Notes under the pieces: model-generated | The model's input: only the letters and a program-made list of their open reading frames with translations | Told to the model about the DNA's origin: nothing | The model's database searches: none | Part shown: positions 8,419-17,742 of the stretch, piece after piece | Numbering within the stretch: the stretch's first letter is position 1 | Layout of the letters: each line of letters opens with the position of its first letter | DNA from: Oscillospiraceae bacterium | GTDB taxonomy: Bacteria; Bacillota; Clostridia; Oscillospirales; Oscillospiraceae | DNA: 64,000 bases | Direction: 5' to 3' | NCBI GenBank assembly: GCA_020025545.1 | Contig: JAHHRX010000007.1 | Span: 10,472-74,471, forward strand | Translations under genes and position numbers: made by a program

Positions 8419-8446
8419 ATTATAACAGAATCCGATTGTTTTGCAA
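8419..8446 (-). promoter_or_regulatory. Promoter of the PAS-HTH regulator
   Basis: Minus-strand TTGCAA (8441-8446), 16-base spacer, TATAAT (8419-8424), upstream of the regulator in the divergent intergenic region. No equally clear plus-strand promoter for ssnA was found; the stretch 8470-8530 holds a direct repeat TAGCTGT and a small GTGC/GCAC hairpin. Confidence 0.6.
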
Positions 8447-8585
8447 TATAAGCCCAAAAAATATTTTTTCACCGCAAACAGATTGTTATATATTGTTAAA
8501 TTTTGATAGCTGTTAGCTGTAAGGGAGTGCTGTTCGCACGGGCTGACCAGTATAAATCCATCATAACGCAAGGAGGCAAATCAAC

Positions 8586-9929
8586 ATGTTGCTCATAGGA
8601 AACGGCAGACTTATCACCCGTGATCCGTCCCATCCCTACATTGAAGACGGTGCTGTTGCCATCGACGGTGAAATCATCAAGGAAGTCGGTGAGCTGACGG
8701 CGCTCAAAGCAAAATACCCGCAGGCAGAGTTCGTAGATGCTAAGGGCGGCGTCATCATGCCCGGTCTTATCAATGCGCACACGCACATCTATTCCGGTCT
8801 GGCCAGAGGTCTGGCTATCACCGGAAACAATCCCACAAACTTTCTGGAAGTTTTGGATGGCACCTGGTGGAACATTGACCGCCACCTGACCATCGACGGC
8901 ACCAAAGCCTGTGCCTACGCCACAGTGCTGGACAGCATCCGTGACGGTGTCACCACCATCGTGGATCACCATGCCAGTTTCTGCGAAATCCCCGGTTCCC
9001 TGTTCGCCATCAAGGATGTATGTCAGGAGCTGGGCATCCGTGCAAACCTCTGCTACGAGGTTTCCGAGCGGGACGGCATGGAAAAATGTGAAGAAGCCAT
9101 TCAGGAAAATGCGGAATTTTCCAGATGGGCCGCCGCCCGGAACGACGACATGATTTCCGCCATGTTCGGCGGTCACGCCCTGTTCACCATTTCCGACAAG
9201 ACATTCGAAAAGATGGTTGCCGAAAACAACGGTCTCACCGGCTTCCACATCCATGTAGCCGAGGGTCTTAACGATGTTTACGATTCTCTCAATCAGCATC
9301 ACTGCCTGCCTATCCGGCGTTTGGAGCGTATCGGCGGCATACTGGGCGAAAAGACCATGCTGGGCCACTGCATCCACCTGACCGATCCCGAGCTGGATAC
9401 CATCCGGGACACCGGTACCATGGTTGTCAACAACCCCGAATCCAACATGGGCAACGCCGTCGGCTGTTCCCCCGTCCTCAAAATGTTCCAAAAGGGCATT
9501 CATGTGTGCATGGGCACCGACGCCTACACCCACGATATGCTGGAAAGCCTGAAGGCCTTCCTCGCCATCCAGCGTCATAACGCCGGGATGCCCAATGTAG
9601 GCTGGTGTGAAGGCACGACCATGCTGTTTGAAAACAATGCCAAGATGATGGCAAAATACTGCAAGAAGCCTCTGGGCGTACTGAAGCCCGGTGCCGCAGC
9701 CGATGTGATCGTGATGGACTACAAGCCCTTCACCCCCTTCTCCGACGAAAACATCGACGGTCATATGCTGTTTGGCATGATGGGCAAGAACTGCCGCACC
9801 ACCGTTATCAACGGCAGGGTACTATACAGGGATCGTGAGTTTGTGAACATTGACGAGGATGCCATCAACGCATGGACCATGGAGCAGAGCAAGAAGCTCT
9901 GGGGTCAGCTGAACAACAGAACTTATTGA
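8586..9929 (+). CDS. ssnA: Putative aminohydrolase SsnA
   Basis: A 447-residue amidohydrolase of the SsnA family, a constant member of urate-degrading gene clusters in anaerobes and E. coli. The metal-binding HxH is at residues 65 and 67 (INAHTHIYSG); further metal ligands appear in FHIHVAEG and LGHCIHL, with a catalytic aspartate region CMGTDAYTHD. Start codon preceded by AAGGAGG at 9 bases. Its precise reaction is not established; it is thought to act on a purine or ring-opened intermediate. It is the first gene of a plus-strand run through ridA and is spaced 41 bases from ygfK. Confidence 0.92.
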   Translation: MLLIGNGRLITRDPSHPYIEDGAVAIDGEIIKEVGELTALKAKYPQAEFVDAKGGVIMPGLINAHTHIYSGLARGLAITGNNPTNFLEVLDGTWWNIDRHLTIDGTKACAYATVLDSIRDGVTTIVDHHASFCEIPGSLFAIKDVCQELGIRANLCYEVSERDGMEKCEEAIQENAEFSRWAAARNDDMISAMFGGHALFTISDKTFEKMVAENNGLTGFHIHVAEGLNDVYDSLNQHHCLPIRRLERIGGILGEKTMLGHCIHLTDPELDTIRDTGTMVVNNPESNMGNAVGCSPVLKMFQKGIHVCMGTDAYTHDMLESLKAFLAIQRHNAGMPNVGWCEGTTMLFENNAKMMAKYCKKPLGVLKPGAAADVIVMDYKPFTPFSDENIDGHMLFGMMGKNCRTTVINGRVLYRDREFVNIDEDAINAWTMEQSKKLWGQLNNRTY

Positions 9930-9970
9930 TTTTCCGATGCGATATATCACATAGATTGGAGGATAAAACA

Positions 9971-12958
9971 ATGGCAGATATTATGCGTCCGATTCCTTTC
10001 GGTCAGCTGATGACCTGGATCCTGTGTGAAAACAGAAATCACGGCAGTATATTCGGTATTTCCAAGCAGGTGCATCACACCACCGGCAAGGCGCTGCCGA
10101 TCTATCACGAAAAAATCGAAACTCCCTACGGCCCCGCCGCAGGCCCCAACTCTCAGCTGGCGCAGAACATCATCGCCTGCTATGTTGCCGGCGCCCGTTT
10201 CTTTGAACTGAAAACCGTTCAGGTCATGGACGGCGAAGAGCTGAGTGCCTGCGTCAGCAAGCCCTGCATCACCGCCGGTGACGAGTGCTATAACTGCGAA
10301 TGGTCTACGGAACTGACCATCCCTCAGGCTTTCGACGAATATGTGAAAGCATGGTGGGCCTGTCATCTGCTGGCTAAGGAGCTTGCCCTGGGTGACCCAG
10401 ACGGATTCGTATTCAACATGTCCGTCGGCTACAGTCTGGACGGCATTAAGTCTTCCAAGGTAGACACCTACATTGAAAATATGAAGGACGCTTCCAAGAC
10501 CAAGGCATGGAATGAATGCAGGCAATGGGCACTTTCCAATCTGGCGCTCTTCAATCATATTGATGCCGATTTCATTGACACCGTCCCTGCGCAGGTCTCC
10601 GCTTCCATCACCGAATCCACCCTGCACGGCTGTCCTCCCGACGAAATCGAGCGGATCGCTTCCTACCTTATCAAGGAGAAGCACCTCAATACCTACATTA
10701 AGTGCAACCCCACCCTTTTGGGCTATACATACGCCCGGAAGCGTCTGGATAATCTGGGCTTCGACTATGTCACCTTCGACGACCACCACTTTCAGGAGGA
10801 TCTGCAATGGAAGGATGCCGTCCCCATGTTCCGCCGACTCATAGACCTGTGTGCCAAGGAAGGCGTAGAGTTTGGTCTGAAGCTCACCAATACTTTCCCT
10901 GTGGATGTGGCTGCCAATGAGCTGCCCAGCGAGGAGATGTATATGTCCGGCCGTTCCCTCTATCCTCTGACCATTTCGCTGGCCCGGAAGATTTCCGAGG
11001 AATTCGGCGGCAGGATGCGTATTTCCTATTCCGGCGGCGCAGAAGCCCGGAACATCAAGCCTCTGTTTGATGCCGGAATCTGGCCTATCACCATGGCCAC
11101 CACCATTTTGAAGCCCGGCGGATATGAGCGTTTGGCACAGATCTACAATATTCTCGGCGACTGCGGCGATCAGGCATTTGCCGGCGTGGATGTGGATGCT
11201 GTGATCAGGCTGGATGAGGCTGTTGCCTCTGACCCTCTCTATCACAAGCCTGTCAAGCCCCTGCCCAACCGTCACAACGGCAGGGAAGTTCCGCTGATTG
11301 ACTGCTTCGATGCCCCTTGCCGCACCGGATGCCCCATCCATCAGGATATCCCCGGATATCTCACCGCTGTAAGTGAAGGCCGTCTTGCCGATGCGCTGAA
11401 CATCATTCTCGAGCGCAATCCCCTGCCCTTCATCACCGGCACCATTTGTCCTCACCATTGCGCCGACAAGTGCATGCGCAGCTACTATGAGGAACCCGTA
11501 AAAATCCGCAGTGCTAAGCTCACCGCCGCAGAAGGCGCTTTTGCTGATGTGATCGGCACCCTGAAGCGCAAGGCTCCCGCAGGCGGCAAAAAGGTAGCTG
11601 TCATCGGCGGCGGCCCAGCGGGTCTTGCAGCGGCTTGCTTCCTGTCCCGTGAGGGCGTGGATGTCACCGTGTTTGAGCGCACCGACGCTCTGGGCGGCAT
11701 TGTCCGTCATGTGATTCCCGAATTCCGCATCTCCAGTCAGGCCATTGACAAGGATATTGCTCTTTGCAGGGCGTTCGGCGCCAAGTTCCGGCTGAATACC
11801 GAGGTTCACTCCATTCAGGAGCTGCTGGATCAGGGGTACACCCATGTGATCGTCGCCGCAGGCGCATGGAAAGCCGGTTCCGCCCACCTGCAGTACGGCG
11901 ATGCTATGAATGTTATCCGCTTTCTGGATACTGCAAAGAATGCTCCCGAAAAGCTGTCTCTGGGGGATAATGTGGTCGTTATCGGCGGCGGCAACACCGC
12001 TATGGATGCCGCCCGTGCGGCAAAGCGCCATGCCCCCCACGTCCGTCTCGTCTATCGGCGCACCAAGCGCTATATGCCTGCCGATGAAGAAGAGCTGGCT
12101 CTGGCTCTGGAAGACGGCGTGGAATTTATGGAGCTTCTGTCCCCTGTCGGTGTGCGTGACGGCGTTCTTACCTGTGATGTCATGGAGCTGGGGGCCCCCG
12201 ACGCCAGCGGCCGCCGCAGTGTAGCGGCTGCCGGCAGGCAGGTGGAAATCCCCGCTTCTGCCGTGATCACCGCTGTGGGCGAAAAGGTCGATACCGCTCT
12301 CTTTGCAGGCATTGGTGCCGCCCTTACCGACAAGGGCATCCCGGTTGTGAATGCGCACATGGAAACCAGCGTTCCCCATGTCTACGCCATCGGCGACAGT
12401 CGCCGCGGCCCCGCCACCGTTGTGGAGGGCATTGCCGATGCGGCCGCTGCTGCCGCTGCAATCTGCGGCGCATCCTTTGAAAAGTATGTGGAATCCAATA
12501 TAAAACCCGACTATCAGAAGGTTCTGAGCAATAGAGGTGTTCTCTGTGAGGACTGCGAAAACTCCAGCGACAGCCGCTGTCTCGGCTGCGCCACCGTCTG
12601 TGAGACCTGCGCCGGTGTCTGCCCCAACCGGGCAAATGTTGCCATTGCTGTTCCCGGCAAGCGTCAGCGCCAGATTCTCCATATGGACGGAATGTGCAAC
12701 GAATGCGGCAACTGCGCAGTATTTTGTCCTTACGAGAGCCGTCCTTATCTGGATAAGTTCACCCTGTTCTGGACCAAGTGGGACTTTGAAAACTCCAAGA
12801 ACGCCGGCTATCTGCCGCTGGAAAACGGCAATGTTCTGGTGCGACTGGGTGATGCGGTGAAGGAATACAACCAGCATGATGCATCCTGCGGTCTTTACGA
12901 AGACCTGCGTCAGTTGATTCTGGCGGTAGAAAGCGACTATTCGTACCTGCTGAAATAA
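9971..12958 (+). CDS. ygfK: YgfK-type flavin/iron-sulfur oxidoreductase
   Basis: A 995-residue protein. The N-terminal part resembles a dihydroorotate dehydrogenase-like barrel (to about 430). A GltB/GltD-like cysteine domain follows (CRTGCPIHQDIPGY, around 448-465, and TICPHHCADKC), then FAD/NAD dinucleotide folds (VAVIGGGPAGLAA near 540 and VVVIGGGNTAMDAARAAK), and C-terminal [4Fe-4S] clusters (CLGCATVCETCAGVCP and CNECGNCAVFCP). In E. coli YgfK was named a putative selenate reductase subunit, but its constant neighbours are purine catabolic genes, and a reductive step in urate breakdown is the more likely job. Start at 9971 chosen for GGAGGA upstream. The role is inference. Confidence 0.9.
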   Translation: MADIMRPIPFGQLMTWILCENRNHGSIFGISKQVHHTTGKALPIYHEKIETPYGPAAGPNSQLAQNIIACYVAGARFFELKTVQVMDGEELSACVSKPCITAGDECYNCEWSTELTIPQAFDEYVKAWWACHLLAKELALGDPDGFVFNMSVGYSLDGIKSSKVDTYIENMKDASKTKAWNECRQWALSNLALFNHIDADFIDTVPAQVSASITESTLHGCPPDEIERIASYLIKEKHLNTYIKCNPTLLGYTYARKRLDNLGFDYVTFDDHHFQEDLQWKDAVPMFRRLIDLCAKEGVEFGLKLTNTFPVDVAANELPSEEMYMSGRSLYPLTISLARKISEEFGGRMRISYSGGAEARNIKPLFDAGIWPITMATTILKPGGYERLAQIYNILGDCGDQAFAGVDVDAVIRLDEAVASDPLYHKPVKPLPNRHNGREVPLIDCFDAPCRTGCPIHQDIPGYLTAVSEGRLADALNIILERNPLPFITGTICPHHCADKCMRSYYEEPVKIRSAKLTAAEGAFADVIGTLKRKAPAGGKKVAVIGGGPAGLAAACFLSREGVDVTVFERTDALGGIVRHVIPEFRISSQAIDKDIALCRAFGAKFRLNTEVHSIQELLDQGYTHVIVAAGAWKAGSAHLQYGDAMNVIRFLDTAKNAPEKLSLGDNVVVIGGGNTAMDAARAAKRHAPHVRLVYRRTKRYMPADEEELALALEDGVEFMELLSPVGVRDGVLTCDVMELGAPDASGRRSVAAAGRQVEIPASAVITAVGEKVDTALFAGIGAALTDKGIPVVNAHMETSVPHVYAIGDSRRGPATVVEGIADAAAAAAAICGASFEKYVESNIKPDYQKVLSNRGVLCEDCENSSDSRCLGCATVCETCAGVCPNRANVAIAVPGKRQRQILHMDGMCNECGNCAVFCPYESRPYLDKFTLFWTKWDFENSKNAGYLPLENGNVLVRLGDAVKEYNQHDASCGLYEDLRQLILAVESDYSYLLK

Positions 12959-13017
12959 GCAAACAGGGGGAGGAATTTCCTCCCCTTTCACCCTATGATT
13001 CGAGAAAGGATCCCCCT

Positions 13018-15600
13018 ATGAGTGAGTATACCTTTACCGTAAACGGTGTCCGGCGCACGGTAACCGAAAAGAAATCTCTGATGCGCTATCTGCGGGATGA
13101 TCTGCGTATCACCTCCGTGAAAGACGGATGCAGTCAGGGTGCCTGCGGTGCCTGTACCGTCATTATCGACGGGGAGACCTGCAAATCCTGCGTTCCCACC
13201 ACCGATAAGCTGGACGGCAAAAATATCATCACCGTGGAAGGTCTTACGGACTGGGAAAAGCAGGTATACGTCTACGCCTACGGCGAGGCCGGTGCCGTTC
13301 AGTGCGGCTTCTGCATTCCCGGCATGGTCATGTGTACCAAAGCCCTGCTGGACAAGAACCCAGATCCCACCGACGACGAGATTCGCTATGCTCTGCGCAA
13401 CAATTACTGCCGCTGCACCGGCTATGTCAAGATTATCCGCGCCGTGCGGCTGGCTGCCAAGATCATGCGTGAGGGTAAAATCCCCGAGGCTTCCTCCACC
13501 GATTGGAAGATGGGCTCCAGTGTTCACCGAGTGGATGTGGAGGAAAAAGTCCTTGGTCAGGGCAAATACCCCGATGATTTTTACCCGGAGGGCATGGTTT
13601 ATGCCTCTGCCCTCCGGAGTAAATACCCCAGAGCAAGAGTTCTTGCCATCGATGCCTCCAAAGCTTTGGAACTGCCCGGTGTGATAGATGTCATTACCGC
13701 TGACGATATTCCCGGTGAAAATAAAATCGGTCACATCAAGCACGATCAGTACACTCTGATTCCTGTGGGCGGACTTACCCACTATCTGGGCGATGCCATT
13801 TGTCTGGTGGTGGCGCAGTGCCGTGAGATCGTGGAGCAGGCAAAAAAGCTCGTGAAGGTCGAATATGAAGTTCTGCCGGCCGTTCACAGCATTGAAGAAG
13901 CCAAAGCCCCCAATGCACCTCTGGTATTCGACGAGGAAACTACCAATGTGCAGGCCCACGAGCATGTAAGCCGCGGCAACGCTGACGAGGCAATCCGTGG
14001 TGCCGCTCATGTAATTTCTCAGCATTTTGAAACGCCATGGACAGAACACGCTTTTCTGGAGCCGGAGGCCGCCACGGCATTGATTGACGATGACGGCGAT
14101 GTGTTCATTTACTCCACAGACCAGTCGGCCCACCAGACTCTCCACGAGTGTCAGCTGATGCTTGGTACAAAGAAGGTTAAGGTTCAGAACGCTCTGGTTG
14201 GCGGCGGTTTCGGCGGAAAAGAGGATATGACCGTTCAGCACCATGCCGCCCTGGCAGCATGGAAAACCCGCCGTCCGGTGAAGATCACCCTGACCCGTGC
14301 CGAATCCCTGCTGGTGCACCCCAAACGCCACCACTTTATTATGGACTTCACTATGGGCTGTGATGAAAATGGTAAGATTCTGGGTGTAAAGGCAAAGGTA
14401 GAGACCGACACCGGTGCATTTGCTTCTCTGGGCGGCCCCGTGCTGCAAAGAGCCTGCACCCACGCTGCCGGTCCTTATGCCTATGAAAACTTTGAAATTG
14501 AAGGCACTGCCTACTATACCAACAATCCCCCCGCCGGCGCCTTCCGGGGCTTCGGCGTTACGCAAACCTGCTTTGCTGTGGAATCCCTGCTCAATATGAT
14601 GGCAGAGAAAATCGGCATTGATCCCTGGCAGATTCGTTACCGCAATGCCATTCGTCCCCATGGTGTCCTTCCCAACGGTCAGATTGTAGATGAGTCTACC
14701 GGCCTTGTAGAAACCCTCGAAGCCGTGAAGCCCTACTATGACGAAGCCATTGCCGCCGGGAAACCTGTAGGTCTTGCCTGCGCCATGAAGAATGCCGGCG
14801 TAGGCGTAGGGCTTCCCGATACCGGTCGGGTAAAGCTGATTGTAGGAAACGACAAAAAGCTTCATATCTTCACCGGTGCATCCTGCATCGGTCAGGGGCT
14901 CGGCACCGTACTGGTGCAGATCATCGTGGAAAGCACCGAGCTTCACCGGGATGATATCGTTTACGAGCGCTCCAATACTTGGATTTCCCCTGATTCCGGC
15001 ACGACCTCCGGTTCCCGCCAGACCCTTGTGACCGGCGAAGCCTGTATGCGCGCCTGCCGCAGTTTTATGGAAAAGTGGAACGAGGGCAAGCGTCTGCCGG
15101 ATCTGGTGGGTGAAGAATTTTACGGCGAGTATCTGGCCAAAACCGATCCTCTGGGTGCCAATGTTCCGAACCCCGTATCCCATGTTGCCTACGGCTATGC
15201 GACTCAGATGTGTATTATCGATAAAAAGACCGGCAAAGTGGAAAAAATAGTAGCTGCTCACGATGTGGGCAAAGCCGTGAACCCCCTGTCCTGCGAGGGG
15301 CAGATTGAAGGCGGCGTGGTCATGTCCATGGGATTTGCTCTGCGTGAGAAGTACGAAATCGATGACAACTGCAAGCCCACGGAAAAATACGGCTCTCTGG
15401 GTCTATTCCGTGCCCACGAGGTGCCGGAGATTGTACCCATCGTTGTGGATAAGCCCGGCCTGAAGGTTGCAGGCGGCGCCATCGGTCTGGGTGAGATTAC
15501 CTCCATTCCCACTGCCCCTGCCATTACCGAAGCCTACTACCAATATGACGGTGAGCGTCGTTTCAGCCTGCCTGCTGTAAACACGCCCTACAACAAATAA
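13018..15600 (+). CDS. xdhD: XdhD-type molybdenum hydroxylase (fused 2Fe-2S and Mo domains)
   Basis: An 860-residue single-chain hydroxylase. It has an N-terminal two-cluster [2Fe-2S] domain (SQGACGAC, QCGFCIPG, NYCRCTGY; residues 1-150), then Ald_Xan_dh_C (about 165-275) and molybdopterin domains with VGGGFGGKEDMTVQ and AGAFRGFGVTQTCFA. There is no FAD domain, unlike the three-subunit enzyme at 3.4-7.1 kb. This architecture matches XdhD and the selenium-dependent xanthine dehydrogenases; yqeB and yqeC, associated with selenium-dependent Mo hydroxylases, are present at 30-32 kb. Substrate uncertain: xanthine, or a later purine intermediate. Separated from ygfK by 59 bases and from the polyferredoxin by 13. 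Confidence 0.9.
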   Translation: MSEYTFTVNGVRRTVTEKKSLMRYLRDDLRITSVKDGCSQGACGACTVIIDGETCKSCVPTTDKLDGKNIITVEGLTDWEKQVYVYAYGEAGAVQCGFCIPGMVMCTKALLDKNPDPTDDEIRYALRNNYCRCTGYVKIIRAVRLAAKIMREGKIPEASSTDWKMGSSVHRVDVEEKVLGQGKYPDDFYPEGMVYASALRSKYPRARVLAIDASKALELPGVIDVITADDIPGENKIGHIKHDQYTLIPVGGLTHYLGDAICLVVAQCREIVEQAKKLVKVEYEVLPAVHSIEEAKAPNAPLVFDEETTNVQAHEHVSRGNADEAIRGAAHVISQHFETPWTEHAFLEPEAATALIDDDGDVFIYSTDQSAHQTLHECQLMLGTKKVKVQNALVGGGFGGKEDMTVQHHAALAAWKTRRPVKITLTRAESLLVHPKRHHFIMDFTMGCDENGKILGVKAKVETDTGAFASLGGPVLQRACTHAAGPYAYENFEIEGTAYYTNNPPAGAFRGFGVTQTCFAVESLLNMMAEKIGIDPWQIRYRNAIRPHGVLPNGQIVDESTGLVETLEAVKPYYDEAIAAGKPVGLACAMKNAGVGVGLPDTGRVKLIVGNDKKLHIFTGASCIGQGLGTVLVQIIVESTELHRDDIVYERSNTWISPDSGTTSGSRQTLVTGEACMRACRSFMEKWNEGKRLPDLVGEEFYGEYLAKTDPLGANVPNPVSHVAYGYATQMCIIDKKTGKVEKIVAAHDVGKAVNPLSCEGQIEGGVVMSMGFALREKYEIDDNCKPTEKYGSLGLFRAHEVPEIVPIVVDKPGLKVAGGAIGLGEITSIPTAPAITEAYYQYDGERRFSLPAVNTPYNK

Positions 15601-15613
15601 GGAGGGGAAAATC

Positions 15614-16105
15614 ATGGCTGTCAAAAAGAAGTTCCCCTACCGTGCTGCCGTGGTTGCCTGCAACGGCGGATGCCGTGCAGGCAAAACCCAGGACACCAAA
15701 TGCATTTACGGCTGCATCGGCTGTGAACAATGTGTCATCGCCTGCAAATTTGATGCTATCGGCATCAACGATTTCGGCATCGCAGAGGTAGACGAAAGCA
15801 AGTGCATAGCCTGTGGCAAATGTGTTTCTTACTGTCCGCAGAACCTGATCAGCATTCACAGCTGCAGCAATCCCATTGTTGTAAAATGTTCCAATCACGA
15901 CAAAGGCAAAGCCGCCCGTAGCGTCTGCGAAGTCAGCTGTATCGGCTGCGGTCTGTGCGAGAAAATCTGCACAGCAGATGCCATCCGTGTGATCGACTCC
16001 GTGGCAGTCATCGACGAAGAAAAGTGTCTCAGCTGCGGCATGTGTGCTGTAAACTGTCCCAGAGGCGCCATTATGGATCTGCGCGGAATCCTTACCGGCA
16101 GATAG
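15614..16105 (+). CDS. Polyferredoxin with multiple 4Fe-4S motifs (RnfB-like cysteine pattern)
   Basis: A 163-residue protein rich in CxxCxxCxxxC motifs: CIGCEQCVIAC, CIACGKCVSYC, CIGCGLCEKIC and CLSCGMCAVNC, with extra N-terminal cysteines (CNGGC, CIYGC) as in RnfB-type subunits. No membrane segment is seen, so it is probably a soluble electron carrier. It directly follows the FAD-less XdhD-like enzyme (13-base gap) and precedes a strong hairpin, so it is the obvious electron partner of XdhD and possibly of YgfK. Ribosome site GGAGGGG at 15601-15607. Confidence 0.88.
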   Translation: MAVKKKFPYRAAVVACNGGCRAGKTQDTKCIYGCIGCEQCVIACKFDAIGINDFGIAEVDESKCIACGKCVSYCPQNLISIHSCSNPIVVKCSNHDKGKAARSVCEVSCIGCGLCEKICTADAIRVIDSVAVIDEEKCLSCGMCAVNCPRGAIMDLRGILTGR

Positions 16106-16106
16106 T

Positions 16107-16142
16107 GCTTTAGACCGGCAGTTTTTGCTGCCGGTCTAAAGC
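16107..16142 (+). terminator. Strong hairpin at the end of the ssnA-polyferredoxin run
   Basis: A perfect 15-bp stem (GCTTTAGACCGGCAG / CTGCCGGTCTAAAGC) with a 6-base loop overlapping the stop region of the polyferredoxin gene. The T tract after it is poor, so it may stabilise the 3' end as well as terminate. Confidence 0.7.
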
Positions 16143-16470
16143 TAACTATTTGTTAGACTGTATTATAATATTTACTAAATTTATTTATAATTGCAATTTA
16201 TTTTTAGTATATTTACCATCAGAAAAGTAAAAGAAATTTTCCGTTTTTTCGTAAAATTCAGATATTTCTCCATGTTATTGCTGTAAATAACATCAATATT
16301 TTGCATTATATTGGTATATATTTTCATCGTTTTCGCAATTTACTGCAATAATTTATGTGAAAATCTCTTGACCTGCTTATTGCTCTATGGTATGATGATC
16401 CTATACCAAACAAAAAGTATTGCTCAAAGCACTTTTCAGTCAACATCTTATAACAGGAGGCTATGGAATC
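16143..16470 (+). promoter_or_regulatory. AT-rich intergenic region with the ygeX promoter and a candidate operator
   Basis: This region holds no gene. It contains a good promoter, TTGACC (16368-16373), 17-base spacer, TATGAT (16391-16396), and upstream a perfect inverted repeat TGTTATT-N6-AATAACA (16273-16292) that could bind an activator, for example the PAS-HTH regulator. The ygeX ribosome site (AGGAGG) is at the right end. Confidence 0.6.
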
Positions 16471-17685
16471 ATGGAGCCAAAGATCCAATGGAAAATAAAC
16501 ACCATGCCCAAGGGGGACGACAAAGAGCTGGAGATCATGTCGCTCGAAAATGTGGCAAAAGCGCGTGCTTTCCACAAAAGCTTTCCGCAGTATTCTGTCA
16601 CGCCTCTTGCCAAGCTGGACAAAATGGCCAGCTATCTGGGGCTCAATTCCCTCTGCGTGAAAGACGAGAGCTACCGTTTCGGGCTGAACGCCTTTAAGGT
16701 GCTGGGCGGTTCTTTCGCAATGGCCAAGTACATCGCCGGTGAACTGGGGCGGGATGTATCCGAAATGACCTATGATTATCTCACCGGCGACGATCTTAAG
16801 AAGGATTTCGGTCAGGCCACTTTCTTTACCGCCACCGACGGCAACCACGGCCGTGGTGTGGCATGGGCAGCCAACAAGCTGGGGCAGAAAGCCGTTGTGC
16901 ATATGCCCAAGGGAAGTACCAAAGCCCGTTTTGATAACATTGCCAAAGAAAACGCCAAGGTGACCATTGAGGAAGTCAACTACGATGAATGTGTCCGTAT
17001 CGCCGCCGCAGAAGCCGCTGAAACTGAGCACGGCGTTATCGTTCAGGATACCGCCTGGGAAGGCTACACCGAGATCCCCGGCTGGATCATGCAGGGCTAC
17101 GGCACCATGGGCAGCGAAGCTTTGGATCAGATGGCCGCTTACGGCATCGAAAGACCGGATGTTGTGATTTTGCAGGCAGGTGTCGGCTGCATGGCCGGTG
17201 CCATTTGTGCTTACATTGTCAACCGCTTTCAGGATAACCCCCCAAAGATTGTGATTGCCGAGGCTGCCATTGCGGCCTGCCTCTATCAGGGCGCTGTGGC
17301 AAACGACGGCAAATACCGTATTGTAGACGGCGATCTTAAAACCATTATGGCAGGTCTTGCCTGCGGCGAGCCCAACATTGTCTGCTGGGAGATTCTCAAA
17401 AATCATGTTTCCGCTTTCTGTGCCTGCCCCGACTGGGTAGCCGCAAAGGGTATGCGTATGCTGGCCGCTCCCGTGAAGGGAGATCCCGCCGTCTGCTCCG
17501 GCGAGTCCGGTGCTGTCGGCATGGGCCTTATCGCCGCCATTATGAAAGATCCCGACTACTCAGAACTTAAGGAAGCCTTGGAACTGAACGAGAACAGCAA
17601 AGTTCTCCTCTTCTCCACCGAGGGAGACACCGATCCAGACAAATACAAGCGCATTGTCTGGGGCGGTGAGTACGCAACCGTGTGA
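16471..17685 (+). CDS. ygeX: 2,3-diaminopropionate ammonia-lyase
   Basis: A 404-residue PLP enzyme that splits 2,3-diaminopropionate into pyruvate and two ammonia through a 2-aminoacrylate intermediate. The PLP lysine is K76 in SYRFGLNAFKVLGG. The Thr/Asn phosphate-binding block TATDGNHGRGVAWAA and glycine loop AGVGCMAGAI are present. Length matches E. coli YgeX. Start at 16471 chosen for AGGAGG about 10 bases upstream; the longer frame to 16420 lies across the promoter region. It heads ygeX-ygeY-ygeW, and a RidA protein at the end of the run would deaminate the aminoacrylate it releases. Confidence 0.95.
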   Translation: MEPKIQWKINTMPKGDDKELEIMSLENVAKARAFHKSFPQYSVTPLAKLDKMASYLGLNSLCVKDESYRFGLNAFKVLGGSFAMAKYIAGELGRDVSEMTYDYLTGDDLKKDFGQATFFTATDGNHGRGVAWAANKLGQKAVVHMPKGSTKARFDNIAKENAKVTIEEVNYDECVRIAAAEAAETEHGVIVQDTAWEGYTEIPGWIMQGYGTMGSEALDQMAAYGIERPDVVILQAGVGCMAGAICAYIVNRFQDNPPKIVIAEAAIAACLYQGAVANDGKYRIVDGDLKTIMAGLACGEPNIVCWEILKNHVSAFCACPDWVAAKGMRMLAAPVKGDPAVCSGESGAVGMGLIAAIMKDPDYSELKEALELNENSKVLLFSTEGDTDPDKYKRIVWGGEYATV

Positions 17686-17742
17686 TCTCGGAACGCAGTT
17701 TTCTGACATAATGTACGAATTTATCGAGGAGGATACATAAAA

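Noticed and set aside
9947..15261. Very long minus-strand open frames (1014 and 757 codons) opposite ygfK and xdhD
   Set aside because: They reflect codon bias on the coding strand; the plus-strand proteins have complete catalytic motifs.
13018..15600. In-frame selenocysteine codon in the XdhD-like gene
   Set aside because: The frame has no internal UGA; selenium dependence in this family comes from a labile selenium at the cofactor, not selenocysteine.
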